20,409 nt of DNA from Sulfidibacterium sp964598065 (GCA_964598065.1 CAZRAW010000034.1:1-20409); one strand, 5' to 3'; numbered from the stretch's first letter, positions 1-7,410 are shown. The notes: generated from the sequence alone by a model not told the origin. Made by a program: numbers and translations.

Positions 1-96
1 TTTCAACCTGTAAAGGTAATAAAATGAACCGGAAAACAAAACCGGACTAAATAATAATTTGGGATGCAGAGTAATAACCCCTTTACCATAAAAGCT

Positions 97-104
97 TAAA
101 TTTG
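97..104 (+). promoter_or_regulatory. Candidate -7 element for the Memo/HD operon
   Basis: TAAATTTG matches the Bacteroidota -7 consensus TAnnTTTG and lies 17 bp before the ATG at 122. No TTTG -33 element is found at the usual distance of about 20 bp, so this rests on one element. The stretch 1-96 upstream holds no gene I can support, only small inverted repeats (ACCT/AGGT at 6-17; GTAAAGG at 10-16 against CCTTTAC at 80-86). Confidence 0.4.
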
Positions 105-121
105 TAAAAAAATTGATATTT

Positions 122-1219
122 ATGATGAAAAAACCATTACTCTTTTTGTTGTTAATTCCCGTGATGTTTGTAACCTTACAATCCTGTAAAAATATGACAC
201 ATAAAACAAAAATCCGCTCGCACCTCGTGGACACCGTCGGCTTTGCACAGTATGGCTGGCAGGTAGACAGTATTTTTAACCGGATAAAAGAATATCAGGG
301 CGACCAATTGAAAAACAGCACCCGGTACTTAAGCAAAAAGCCCGCCAAAGCGGTGCTTAGTCCCCATGATGATTATACCTATGTCGGCTATCTGTATCCT
401 GCTACGCTGGAGCAGATCAAGGCCAAAACAGTCATCATTTTCGGTGTGGCACACAAGGCTAAACAGCTAAACTTGGAAAACCGGATCATCTTTGATTCCT
501 ACGATTACTGGAAAGGGCCTTTCGGCAACGTGAAAGTGTCCGGTCTGCGGGAAAAAATCATGGATAACCTGCCCAAAGGGTTGTATGAGGTGAACGACTC
601 CATGCAGGCCATTGAGCATTCGGTGGAAGCCATGATTCCCTGGCTTCAATATTTTAACCGGAAGGTGCAGATAATCTCTATTCTGGTGCCTTACATGTCG
701 TTCGACCGCATGAAAACCATTGCCAAACCGTTGGCGGAAGCAATTAAAAAAGCCACGGCGTCGGAAGACATGACATGGGGAAAAGATTATGCTTTTATTC
801 TTTCGAGCGACGCCGTTCACTACGGTGATGAAGGCTGGGGCGGTCAAAACTTTGCCTTTTACGGCACCTCGCACACCGGTTACGCCCATGTCAAAGAACA
901 GGAGCAGAAGGTGATGCACACCATTAGCGGGAATATCAGTGATGGAATGATTCACAAATTTTGTGAACTTACCGTGGACGACAAAGATTACAAAAAATAT
1001 AAATGGACCTGGTGTGGCCGTTATTCCGTTCCGATGGGACTGCTTACCATCAACACTTTAAACGAAATGCTTTACGGCACTTCTTTGCGCGGTGAGGTCA
1101 TCGGTTACTCTACCAGCATCGAACGCGAGCCCATCCCGGTAAAAGACCTCGGCATGGGCGTTACCGCTCCGGCATACGACCACCACTCGGTAGGCTATGC
1201 AGCCATCAAATATTATTAA
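122..1219 (+). CDS. Memo-family (AmmeMemoRadiSam system protein B-like) lipoprotein
   Basis: The product is about 365 residues. The frame is open from a TTG at 113, but the ATG at 122 gives a normal start: Met-Met-Lys-Lys, a hydrophobic segment, then the lipobox LQSC with the acylated Cys at about residue 22. It is therefore probably a lipoprotein. The rest matches the Memo fold seen in eukaryotic MEMO1 and in bacterial/archaeal AmmeMemoRadiSam protein B: SPHDDYTYVG (family form PHAGYxYSG), GVAH, EHSVEAMIPWLQ (EHSLEVQLPFLQ), SSDAVHYG (SSDFSHYG) and CGRYSVPMG near Cys298. These His/Asp/Cys positions form the family's putative metal pocket. The usual partners (AMMECR1 and a radical SAM enzyme) are not in this window, although the upstream neighbour lies outside it. 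The HD-domain gene follows 8 bp downstream, so the two are probably cotranscribed. The biochemical role is unknown; the family assignment is firm. Confidence 0.85.
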   Translation: MMKKPLLFLLLIPVMFVTLQSCKNMTHKTKIRSHLVDTVGFAQYGWQVDSIFNRIKEYQGDQLKNSTRYLSKKPAKAVLSPHDDYTYVGYLYPATLEQIKAKTVIIFGVAHKAKQLNLENRIIFDSYDYWKGPFGNVKVSGLREKIMDNLPKGLYEVNDSMQAIEHSVEAMIPWLQYFNRKVQIISILVPYMSFDRMKTIAKPLAEAIKKATASEDMTWGKDYAFILSSDAVHYGDEGWGGQNFAFYGTSHTGYAHVKEQEQKVMHTISGNISDGMIHKFCELTVDDKDYKKYKWTWCGRYSVPMGLLTINTLNEMLYGTSLRGEVIGYSTSIEREPIPVKDLGMGVTAPAYDHHSVGYAAIKYY

Positions 1220-1227
1220 TCTGTTGT

Positions 1228-1887
1228 ATGAATGATAGCGAAAACAAGGTGGTAGAACAAACCGTTGATTTTGTCCGGCAAGAACTCTCCGGTGCAGAAA
1301 GCGGACACGACTGGTGGCACATTTTCCGCGTATGGAAGTTATCGCTGCGCATAGCCAAAGAGGAAAATGCCGACCTTTTCGTTGTCAGCCTCGGGGCGCT
1401 GCTGCACGACATTGCCGATGCCAAGTTCCATGAAGGCGATGAAACCATCGGTCCCCGTGTGGCAGAAACTTTTCTGCACTCGCAATCTCTTCCCGAAAAT
1501 ATCATTGCCGGGGTTCTGAACATTGTTCGTTTTGTCTCTTTTAAGAACAGGAAAGAAAAACCGGAATTCCTTTCCATAGAATTACAGATTGTACAAGATG
1601 CCGACCGGCTGGATGCTATGGGAGCGCTTGGCATTGCGCGCGCTTTCAGTTATGGCGGGTTCAAAGGCAGAGAAATGTACAATCCTGATATTGCACCTGA
1701 CCCGGACATGAGCAAAGCGGAATACAAACAATCGAAATCTACCACTATAAACCATTTTTATGAGAAACTGCTGTTGCTGAAAGATATGATGAACACGGAT
1801 ACGGGAAAGAAAATGGCCTGGCAACGTTACCGGTTTATGGAGAAGTTTCTCCGGCAGTTTTATTCGGAATGGGAAGGAAAAAGCTAA
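1228..1887 (+). CDS. HD-domain phosphohydrolase (YedJ/YpgQ-like)
   Basis: This 219-residue soluble protein has the HD-superfamily metal signature: His27 within GHDWWH, the His60-Asp61 doublet in LLHDIADAKF, and a later conserved Asp in VQDADRLDAMGALGIARAF. That combination, and the length, are typical of the small YedJ/YpgQ-type HD proteins, metal-dependent phosphohydrolases thought to act on nucleotides or related phosphate esters. No regulatory or signalling domain is attached. It starts 8 bp after the Memo gene with no promoter between, so an operon is likely. It converges with the Crp/Fnr gene across 111 bp. That gap holds a perfect 10-bp palindrome GGAAATTTCC at 1900-1909 followed by a T-rich run, but no convincing hairpin terminator. 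The substrate cannot be predicted; the fold is clear. Confidence 0.85.
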   Translation: MNDSENKVVEQTVDFVRQELSGAESGHDWWHIFRVWKLSLRIAKEENADLFVVSLGALLHDIADAKFHEGDETIGPRVAETFLHSQSLPENIIAGVLNIVRFVSFKNRKEKPEFLSIELQIVQDADRLDAMGALGIARAFSYGGFKGREMYNPDIAPDPDMSKAEYKQSKSTTINHFYEKLLLLKDMMNTDTGKKMAWQRYRFMEKFLRQFYSEWEGKS

Positions 1888-1998
1888 AGCTACCCACCCG
1901 GAAATTTCCATTTGTTTTTTTCAACTGTTTTCTGCAGAGAAGCCGGAAAGAGCTACAAATTTTACAGCATGGTTACGGAAATATGGGAGAAGCGCTTT

Positions 1999-2562
1999 TC
2001 AGTTCCGCCGTATCCGGCTCAGGGTTTCCGGTGAAATGCCGAGGTAAGAAGCAACATAATGCAGCGGCACTTTCAGCAACAGACCCGGATGCTCCTGCAT
2101 AAGCATGTCATAACGCTCTTTTGCACTTTGGGTTTGCAGGGTAATGGAACGTTTTTCCATAATAACATAATATTTCTCGATGATCGTTCGGCCGGTTTGC
2201 TGCCATTTCCAACTTTTGTGGTACAGCAACTCCAGATTTTCCTTAGACAAAAACAGCACCTCCGAATCTTCTATAGCCTGAATATTTTCGAAAGCAGGCT
2301 TCATTTCAATAAAACTCGACATGGCCACGGCAATACTGCCGGGCCCCAAAAAGTAGGTTGTCGTGTCTTTCCCTTTAATGTTATAAAACGAACGCATTAA
2401 TCCTGTCCGGATGAAAGCCAGCCGGTCGCAAAGCAGTCCTTCTTTACTGATAAAACTGTTTTTTTTTATTATATCGAAACGAAAAAGTTTTAAAGACTCT
2501 TCCAACTCATCATTGGTAAAAGGCGCAACAGATTTCAATAATTTAAATATCTCCGTAAACAT
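1999..2562 (-). CDS. Crp/Fnr-family transcriptional regulator
   Basis: The frame is open from a TTG at 2586, but the ATG at 2562 gives the usual start (MFTEIFKLLKSV) and 187 residues. The N-terminal two thirds is a cyclic-nucleotide-binding-type beta roll (IKKNSFISKEGLLCDRLAFI, then YFLGPGSIAVAMSSF). The C-terminus is a winged-helix HTH ending abruptly at YLGISPETLSRIRRN, as in the short Bacteroidota members. Only one Cys is present, so it has no FNR-type iron-sulfur cluster; the effector is unknown. The recognition helix E-T-L-S-R matches the E-xx-S-R pattern that FNR/DNR proteins use to read TTGA half-sites, rather than the CRP RETVGR pattern. It follows the second SCP2-like gene by 45 bp on the same strand and may be the last gene of that unit. 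A palindrome of the right type lies at its head (7389-7410). Self-regulation of the unit is inference. Confidence 0.85.
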   Translation of the reverse strand: MFTEIFKLLKSVAPFTNDELEESLKLFRFDIIKKNSFISKEGLLCDRLAFIRTGLMRSFYNIKGKDTTTYFLGPGSIAVAMSSFIEMKPAFENIQAIEDSEVLFLSKENLELLYHKSWKWQQTGRTIIEKYYVIMEKRSITLQTQSAKERYDMLMQEHPGLLLKVPLHYVASYLGISPETLSRIRRN

Positions 2563-2583
2563 GGCTTTCCCGGTTTTGGGAGT

Positions 2584-2591
2584 CAAATTTA
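2584..2591 (-). promoter_or_regulatory. Candidate internal -7 element for the Crp/Fnr gene
   Basis: Read on the minus strand this is TAAATTTG, an exact match to TAnnTTTG, placed 21 bp before the ATG at 2562. No -33 TTTG is seen. If real, the regulator could be expressed independently of the upstream five genes as well as by readthrough from them. Confidence 0.35.
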
Positions 2592-2607
2592 CGAATTCTC
2601 TGGAAAA

Positions 2608-3381
2608 TCAGGTGGTAAGAGACTGAACACGCATCATCAGGTCATTAAGCTGAGCTGCATATTCGGGAGAACCTTCAATAGACACATATCCTTTGTCCAC
2701 ACCTTCCACAAACCCGGCCTCCCTGAGCAGGATTTTCAAAGCGGCATCTACGCTGCTGAATTTCATGTGGACAAAAGGTCTCCGCTGCTGGTAAAGGCCT
2801 TTTCCCGCCTTGGTTTTTCCTGCTTTCACCCGCAGGTAAACAGCTATGTCGGTGTCGCTCACCGAAAGCTGATAAATGCGGTCGGGTTGGTTTTTTGTCC
2901 AGGCAGTCATATCCGGATAACTCAGCCGGTTCAGCTTGCTTAAGGCCATGGCAACCATTGAAAGCGCCATTTTCACTTTCAGATATTTTTTTAGCGGAGC
3001 TTTCGGATTTACATTGGGCATCATCAGCTTCAGCGAAAGCAACAGGCTGATGACTTTGGCCAGCAGAACCGGTTTTGTGAGTCCTTTGATTTTTGGAAGC
3101 GCCGTACCGCCTTTCAGGAAAGTATTCATCTTTTCCACCGTCCCGAAGGAAAAACCGATATTCCCATTTTCAAAATCCTCAAAATCCAGACTGAATTCTC
3201 CCTGATTAAAAATCAGCTTACAACCCATCCAGCCATCATTTGTTTTAGCTTTGAAAATAACGTCAGCCTTTACTTTAGCAAACTTTTTGGCCATGGCAGG
3301 ATCATCCTGAAGCAGAATTTTCATCACTGGGAAAACGGCCTGAAAATACAAATTGGCCACTAATATTTCTTTATCCTTCAT
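2608..3381 (-). CDS. Tandem SCP2-like (sterol-carrier-protein fold) protein B
   Basis: This 257-residue protein has no signal peptide. It appears to contain two degenerate SCP2-type domains, about residues 38-105 and 170-250, separated by a hydrophobic linker (about 106-150, rich in Leu/Met/Ala). The first runs through a beta strand and turn (CKLIFNQGEFSLDF) into the helix-turn FGTVEKMNTFLKGGTALPKI, resembling the SCP2 segment where a helix is followed by 'GK-x-(N/D)-P'. It is a diverged paralogue of the protein at 6576-7337: both begin with a short polar stretch, NLY, a helix, a DD-x-A motif and an I-x-F-x-x-K strand, with similar overall length. SCP2 folds bind lipids or other hydrophobic ligands in known members. 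The gene starts 15 bp after the transketolase C half, so it belongs to that operon. The domain call is by eye and needs profile-based confirmation. Confidence 0.55.
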   Translation of the reverse strand: MKDKEILVANLYFQAVFPVMKILLQDDPAMAKKFAKVKADVIFKAKTNDGWMGCKLIFNQGEFSLDFEDFENGNIGFSFGTVEKMNTFLKGGTALPKIKGLTKPVLLAKVISLLLSLKLMMPNVNPKAPLKKYLKVKMALSMVAMALSKLNRLSYPDMTAWTKNQPDRIYQLSVSDTDIAVYLRVKAGKTKAGKGLYQQRRPFVHMKFSSVDAALKILLREAGFVEGVDKGYVSIEGSPEYAAQLNDLMMRVQSLTT

Positions 3382-3396
3382 CGACTTGTTTTCTGA

Positions 3397-4416
3397 TTAA
3401 AATTCGTCATCCCAGTTTTCAGTCTCTTCAAAATCCTTTTGCATCACCTCCTGCACTTTTTCAATAATACCATTGGCATCGAGCTTATAATAGGCATAAA
3501 GGTCTTCGGGATATCCCACTTCGGAATAAACATCAGGGAAACCTACTTTTGTAAAAGCGCAGCCTTTGCCACTTTGGGCAATCACATCGGCCACGGCAGT
3601 TCCCAGTCCGCCAATAATATTGTGTTCTTCGAAAGTGATGATGCGTCTGGTTTCCGTAACGGCTTTCATAATTGCTTCTTCATCAATAGGTTTAATAGTG
3701 TGCATATTGATAACCCGGATACTCAGATCGTGATTTTTTTTCAGGAAATCAGCTGCTTCGGCAGCCTGCAAAACGGCAATGCCCATGGCGATGATGGTAA
3801 TGTCGTTTCCGTGACGGATTTCAACGGATTTGCCAATTTGGAAACCATAATCTTTGGTGGTGTAATAGTTCGGTTCAAAACCACGACCGGTACGAATGTA
3901 AACAGGGCCGGGCCAATCCACGGCAGCACGCACGGCATTGGCCGTTTCAATCCCGTCAGCCGGAACAATCACCGTCATATTGGCGAAGGAACGCATGATA
4001 GCAATGTCTTCGGTGGCGTGGTGCGTTGTCCCTGCCGAGGCAAAAGAAACCCCGCCGTGGGTTGCAATGATTTTCACATTCAGATTTTGATAGCAAATAT
4101 CCGTGCGCACCTGCTCTGCAGCACGCATGGAAGCAAAAGCGGCCATTGTTGATACAAACGGCAAAAGTCCTGTACGCGCCAGGCCGGCGGCAATACCAAA
4201 CATGTTTTGCTCGGCAATACCTACATTGATGAAGCGGTTGGGAAACTTTTCCTGAAAAATTCCGATTTTGGTTGATTTGGCCAGGTCAGCGGTAAGGCCG
4301 ACTATTTCGGGATGTTCTTCCCCAAGCTCGCACAAAACCTTTCCATATATTTCATTTTGTGTCAGCGTATTGGCATCATCCACCGTCCACGTGGTTCCTG
4401 TTATCTCTTTGCTCAT
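3397..4416 (-). CDS. Transketolase, C-terminal subunit (pyrimidine-binding and C-terminal domains)
   Basis: This 339-residue protein corresponds to the second half of a transketolase. The pyrimidine-binding domain (about 15-185) carries the catalytic Glu69 in the motif NVGIAEQNM, which in this fold protonates the thiamine-diphosphate aminopyrimidine, and the segment THHATEDIAIMR at about 131-142, where transketolases place substrate-contacting His residues. A transketolase C-terminal domain follows (about 200-320). It starts 39 bp after the N half; together they total about 620 residues, near single-chain transketolase length, so they should form one enzyme. Split transketolases of this kind include pentose-phosphate enzymes but also pathway-specific ones, such as sulfoquinovose SqwGH and apiose AptAB. 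The C-terminus is strongly acidic (FEETENWDDEF). The transaminase upstream suggests a special substrate here; the exact sugar is unknown. Confidence 0.88.
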   Translation of the reverse strand: MSKEITGTTWTVDDANTLTQNEIYGKVLCELGEEHPEIVGLTADLAKSTKIGIFQEKFPNRFINVGIAEQNMFGIAAGLARTGLLPFVSTMAAFASMRAAEQVRTDICYQNLNVKIIATHGGVSFASAGTTHHATEDIAIMRSFANMTVIVPADGIETANAVRAAVDWPGPVYIRTGRGFEPNYYTTKDYGFQIGKSVEIRHGNDITIIAMGIAVLQAAEAADFLKKNHDLSIRVINMHTIKPIDEEAIMKAVTETRRIITFEEHNIIGGLGTAVADVIAQSGKGCAFTKVGFPDVYSEVGYPEDLYAYYKLDANGIIEKVQEVMQKDFEETENWDDEF

Positions 4417-4455
4417 AATGCAATTTTTGTCTTTTATTACTTTTTTAAAATCTGC

Positions 4456-5304
4456 TTATACGCCCATTGCCGCATAAACTTTGTCTATAGACTTATGGGC
4501 TTTTTCGGCCAGTTCCGAGTCGAGGCTTCCGTAGTGCCACCGGGTCTGGTTTTCCATAAAATCCACGCCATAGCCTTTCACTGTTTTGGCAATAATTACC
4601 ATCGGTTTTTCGATAGCTTTTTGGGCTGTTTCGATGGCATCGGCAATCTGTTTCATATCGTTACCATTGATTTGGATAACTTCCCAGCCGAAAGCTTTCC
4701 ACTTCTCGTCTAACGGTTCCAGTCCCATAATCCTTTCTACCGGACCGTCAATCATGTGCATGTTCCGATCCACAAAAACGGTCAGGTTTGTCAGTTTGAA
4801 ATGAGCTCCGGCCATAGCAGCTTCCCAGTTGGAGCCTTCGTTCAGCTCGCCATCGCCCACCAAGCAATAAGTACGGAATTTTTTGCCTTGCAAACGGGCG
4901 CCGAGAGCCATTCCGGTGGCCATGGGCAACCCGTGTCCCAGCGAGCCGGTGGAAGCATCACAGCCGTTGATTTTATTTGCATCGGGGTGCATGCCAAATG
5001 GAGATTTGAATTTATTGAAATCGTCCAACAGCTTTTTATCGAAAAAGCCGCGCTCAGCCAGCACGGGAGCATAGGCAATGGCCGCATGGCCTTTACTCAA
5101 CACAAAACGGTCGCGATCAGGGTCATCGGGATGAGCCGGGTCGATGTTCAGATATTTAAAATAAAGTGCCACCATGATGTCCAGCGCACTCAGCCCGCCG
5201 CCAATGTGTGCTCCGCCGGCTTTCATGGTAATATCCACTATCTCGTGCCGTAATTTTTTTGCCGTTTTTATCAGGCGGCTGAATTCTTCATTTGTCAGAG
5301 CCAT
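4456..5304 (-). CDS. Transketolase, N-terminal subunit (TPP/pyrophosphate-binding domain)
   Basis: This 282-residue protein is the N-terminal section of a transketolase. Visible motifs are GAHIGGGLSALDIM (about 31-44), SKGHAAIAYAP (70-80), GSLGHGLPMATGMALGA (120-136), and the thiamine-diphosphate/Mg motif opening at GDGELNEG (150-157) and closing at the Asn of FVDRN (181). A His follows at WHYG near residue 258. The length is right for a stand-alone N half, and the matching C half lies 39 bp downstream. The family moves a two-carbon ketol unit between a ketose and an aldose. It starts 6 bp after the aminotransferase gene, so translational coupling is likely. The ATG at 5304 (MALTNEEFSRL) is the natural start. 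Confidence 0.9.
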   Translation of the reverse strand: MALTNEEFSRLIKTAKKLRHEIVDITMKAGGAHIGGGLSALDIMVALYFKYLNIDPAHPDDPDRDRFVLSKGHAAIAYAPVLAERGFFDKKLLDDFNKFKSPFGMHPDANKINGCDASTGSLGHGLPMATGMALGARLQGKKFRTYCLVGDGELNEGSNWEAAMAGAHFKLTNLTVFVDRNMHMIDGPVERIMGLEPLDEKWKAFGWEVIQINGNDMKQIADAIETAQKAIEKPMVIIAKTVKGYGVDFMENQTRWHYGSLDSELAEKAHKSIDKVYAAMGV

Positions 5305-5310
5305 AATACC

Positions 5311-6561
5311 TTATGATTTATGTGTAGGATTTTTTTTGATTGCTTTAAAGGCGTCATCAGCAATTTCAAATGTTTTTTGAATATCCTCTTCGGTGAGAGC
5401 CGCTGAGATAAACCAATTGTGATGAGAAGTAAAATAAGCCCCTCGTTTGGTACATTCGCCGCACCATTCCTGATGCAGCATCAGCGACGGATCGTCCGTA
5501 AGCCGAAGATACGGCATGGAAGGATGGCCGGTTACTTTCAGATTAAATCCACGGTCCTTAGCAATTTGCTGCAGGCCGCCGGTGATTTTCCGCCCTTTTT
5601 CGGCCAGCATGGCAGGGACATCGTTTCCTTTCAATTCCTGAATGGTAGCCAGGGCAGCAGCCATGGGAACAGCTGAGAACCAATAACTTCCAGTATAGAA
5701 AACTTTGGAGGCAGCTTCTTTCATTTCGTTGGTTCCCACGAGTGCCGAAATAGGATAGCCGTTGCCGATGGCTTTACAGAAAGCAATCAAATCAGGCTTA
5801 AAGCCAAAATATTCGTTGCTTCCGCGCACATCAATACGGAATCCGGTACGCACATCATCCACAATCAGGACAATACCTTCATTATGGCAAAGATTTTCGA
5901 CCTTTTTCCAATAGCCTTCGGCAGGCAGAACATTATCCTCAAAAGTGGGATGATGGTAGGGTGTGGCAATGATCCCGGCAATTTCTCCCGGATTCTTCTT
6001 TACAAAACCCTCCAACACCTCGTAATTATTCCATTCGCCAATGAGCATATTTTCGGCATCGTCAAATAAAATACCGGGATGGTCGGGTGATTGCGTCCAG
6101 GGAGCCACGCCGTGATAGCCACCTTTGAGCCGGATAATTTTTTTCCGGCCTGTTTTAGCCCGGGCAACCATAAGTGAAAAAGTGGTGGCATCATTTCCGT
6201 TTTTAGCAAAAAAGGCCCAGTCGGCAATGGTTACCGTACTGACAAGCTCTTCGGCAAGACTGACCATCACCTCTCCCGGGGCCGTCGCACAATTGACCTG
6301 ATCGCGTTGTATCTCGGCCGCCGATTCCACTACGGGATTATTATATCCCAAAATGATGGGGCCGTAAGCGCATTCGTAATCTATAAATTCGTTACCGTCT
6401 ATATCCCAGAAGTGAGCGTCCTGCGCCTTAGAGACATAAAACGGATAATCCGAAACCGGAATGAGCGGCGCAGGGCTGAAATGGCCGTAAATGCCGCAGG
6501 GAATGATTTCGGCGGCTCTTTTAAAAAGCTCTTTTGATTTATTATAACTGTATGTTTTCAT
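5311..6561 (-). CDS. Class III PLP-dependent aminotransferase (glutamate-1-semialdehyde aminotransferase-like)
   Basis: This 416-residue protein is a fold-type I, class III enzyme resembling HemL and sugar/amino-aldehyde transaminases. Landmarks: HFWDIDGNEFIDY (50-62), GYHG (148-151, the aromatic that stacks on PLP), IVDDVRTGFR (233-242, with Asp235 for the pyridine nitrogen), and FCKAIGNGYPISA (261-273), where Lys263 should form the Schiff base. The phosphate-binding segment reads NGNDATTFSLMVARA where HemL has SGTEATMSALRLARA, so the usual GTEA is GNDA. It is unlikely to be the housekeeping haem enzyme, because it sits inside an operon with transketolase halves (6 bp to the next gene) and SCP2-like proteins (14 bp to the previous gene). 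A role in making or removing an amino group on an aldehyde or keto sugar is inferred. Cys224 and the Cys residues at WCGEC and TKRG are unremarkable. Confidence 0.85.
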   Translation of the reverse strand: MKTYSYNKSKELFKRAAEIIPCGIYGHFSPAPLIPVSDYPFYVSKAQDAHFWDIDGNEFIDYECAYGPIILGYNNPVVESAAEIQRDQVNCATAPGEVMVSLAEELVSTVTIADWAFFAKNGNDATTFSLMVARAKTGRKKIIRLKGGYHGVAPWTQSPDHPGILFDDAENMLIGEWNNYEVLEGFVKKNPGEIAGIIATPYHHPTFEDNVLPAEGYWKKVENLCHNEGIVLIVDDVRTGFRIDVRGSNEYFGFKPDLIAFCKAIGNGYPISALVGTNEMKEAASKVFYTGSYWFSAVPMAAALATIQELKGNDVPAMLAEKGRKITGGLQQIAKDRGFNLKVTGHPSMPYLRLTDDPSLMLHQEWCGECTKRGAYFTSHHNWFISAALTEEDIQKTFEIADDAFKAIKKNPTHKS

Positions 6562-6575
6562 GGGATTCTTATTAT

Positions 6576-7337
6576 TTATGATACGTAATGAATGACTCTG
6601 TCGAGAATAAGATTGATGCCGTCGAGGATAGGGATTTGTCCTTTTATCATGACCTCGCCCAGGGCAATGGCCGTGAACGGGTCTGATTTTCCGTTCAGAA
6701 AATCATTGGCAACACGGTCGTTTTTCATAATCATCATGGCATCGGGCCGGGTAGCTTTTCCTTTGCCTGCCGTAATTTTGCCGTCGTTGATTTCAAGATA
6801 CACATCCGGCCCGTCAGGAAGCACGCCCATCTGCAAGGTGCCATCGGGAAGATGCGAAGCCGTAAACTTTGCTCTTTTGTCGTAAAGGGCAATTTCGGGC
6901 AACGCAAAAGCGGCAATGGTCAACGTGAAAAGCGTATTCATCCGGATATAATGTTCGTCCGGTTTTTCCACCTTTTCGGGACGGAGGAAATACTCCAGCC
7001 GTTGGGTAAGTTGCGTAAACTGCTTTTGCATAAATCCCAGCCGGGTAAAGCCTTTCAAAGGAATGGGGTTGGCTTTCCCATCAAACATTTTGTTCAAATG
7101 TTCACAGGAAGTAAACCATAAGAGCACCTGGGCCTGCCTGGCTTTACCCCTGCCCACCGTGCATTGTCCGTCTTCAAAATACACCCATGCTTTCGGCCCG
7201 TTTTTAACGGAAAACTGAATACGGATTTTCCTGCTTTTGATGATCGCACGGGCTTTATCATCGTAAGCCACCAAATCCTCGAGTGTCTTTAAAACAGCGT
7301 AGAGGTTAATACCTGCTTTTATCTTTTGTTGCGACAT
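6576..7337 (-). CDS. Tandem SCP2-like (sterol-carrier-protein fold) protein A
   Basis: First gene of the leftward unit; 253 residues, no signal peptide. Two SCP2-like domains can be seen, about residues 35-105 and 155-245. Each shows a beta hairpin with 'DG' (YFEDGQCTVGRGKA; LEINDGKITAGKGKA) followed by a helix and a Gly-Lys-x-x-P turn (LNKMFDGKANPIPLKG; NDFLNGKSDPFTAIALG). The second ends in VMIKGQIP, close to the canonical SCP2 ending. The near-identical GRGKA/GKGKA words show an internal duplication. It is a better match to the family than its paralogue at 2608-3381. Known SCP2 domains bind lipids, fatty acyl chains or other hydrophobic molecules; here it may carry or sequester the pathway's substrate or product. 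The aminotransferase gene starts 14 bp downstream. Confidence 0.65.
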   Translation of the reverse strand: MSQQKIKAGINLYAVLKTLEDLVAYDDKARAIIKSRKIRIQFSVKNGPKAWVYFEDGQCTVGRGKARQAQVLLWFTSCEHLNKMFDGKANPIPLKGFTRLGFMQKQFTQLTQRLEYFLRPEKVEKPDEHYIRMNTLFTLTIAAFALPEIALYDKRAKFTASHLPDGTLQMGVLPDGPDVYLEINDGKITAGKGKATRPDAMMIMKNDRVANDFLNGKSDPFTAIALGEVMIKGQIPILDGINLILDRVIHYVS

Positions 7338-7362
7338 AACATAAGCGTTTTTAAATTTTCTT

Positions 7363-7370
7363 TAAAGTTA
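7363..7370 (-). promoter_or_regulatory. Weak candidate -7 element for the leftward SCP2/aminotransferase/transketolase operon
   Basis: On the minus strand this reads TAACTTTA, one mismatch from TAnnTTTG, about 25 bp before the ATG at 7337. If the transcript starts around 7356-7358, the palindrome centred at 7399.5 falls at about -41 to -44, the classic position for Crp/Fnr-type activation. A perfect match TACTTTTG also exists further upstream (7439-7446, minus strand), which would instead put the palindrome downstream of the start. I cannot decide between them. Confidence 0.3.
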
Positions 7371-7388
7371 AAGGTCATTGAGCAGAAG

Positions 7389-7410
7389 TTTCTTGACATT
7401 TGTCAAGAAA
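7389..7410. promoter_or_regulatory. FNR/DNR-type palindromic operator
   Basis: Two perfect 10-bp arms, TTTCTTGACA and TGTCAAGAAA, are separated by TT. The core TTGACATTTGTCAA has half-site TTGAC, a four-base spacer and GTCAA, the same geometry as FNR (TTGAT-N4-ATCAA) and DNR/NNR sites. It sits between the divergent SCP2-A and MFS transporter genes, and a Crp/Fnr protein with an E-xx-S-R recognition helix is encoded at the far end of the leftward unit. No second copy was seen in the window. Binding by that regulator is inference; the palindrome itself is exact. Confidence 0.75.

Noticed and set aside
467..955. 162-codon frame on the minus strand inside the Memo gene
   Set aside because: Antisense shadow of a well-matched Memo-family protein; His/Arg-rich, no motifs.
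1900..1909. GGAAATTTCC palindrome followed by a T-rich run as a terminator
   Set aside because: The palindrome has no loop and is AT-rich, so it cannot form a stable terminator hairpin.
3439..4152. Long open frame (237 codons) opposite the transketolase C gene
   Set aside because: It is the complementary-strand shadow of a gene with clear catalytic motifs; the translation has no recognisable domain.
5311..6561. Assignment of the aminotransferase as housekeeping hemL
   Set aside because: The GTEA motif is changed to GNDA and the gene is embedded with transketolase halves and SCP2-like genes; a specific role is more likely, though a tree is needed.
5311..7337. Hopanoid side-chain pathway (HpnO-type aminotransferase with lipid-binding proteins)
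   Set aside because: No squalene-hopene cyclase or other hpn gene is in the window, and a transketolase has no known step there; only the lipid-binding hint fits.
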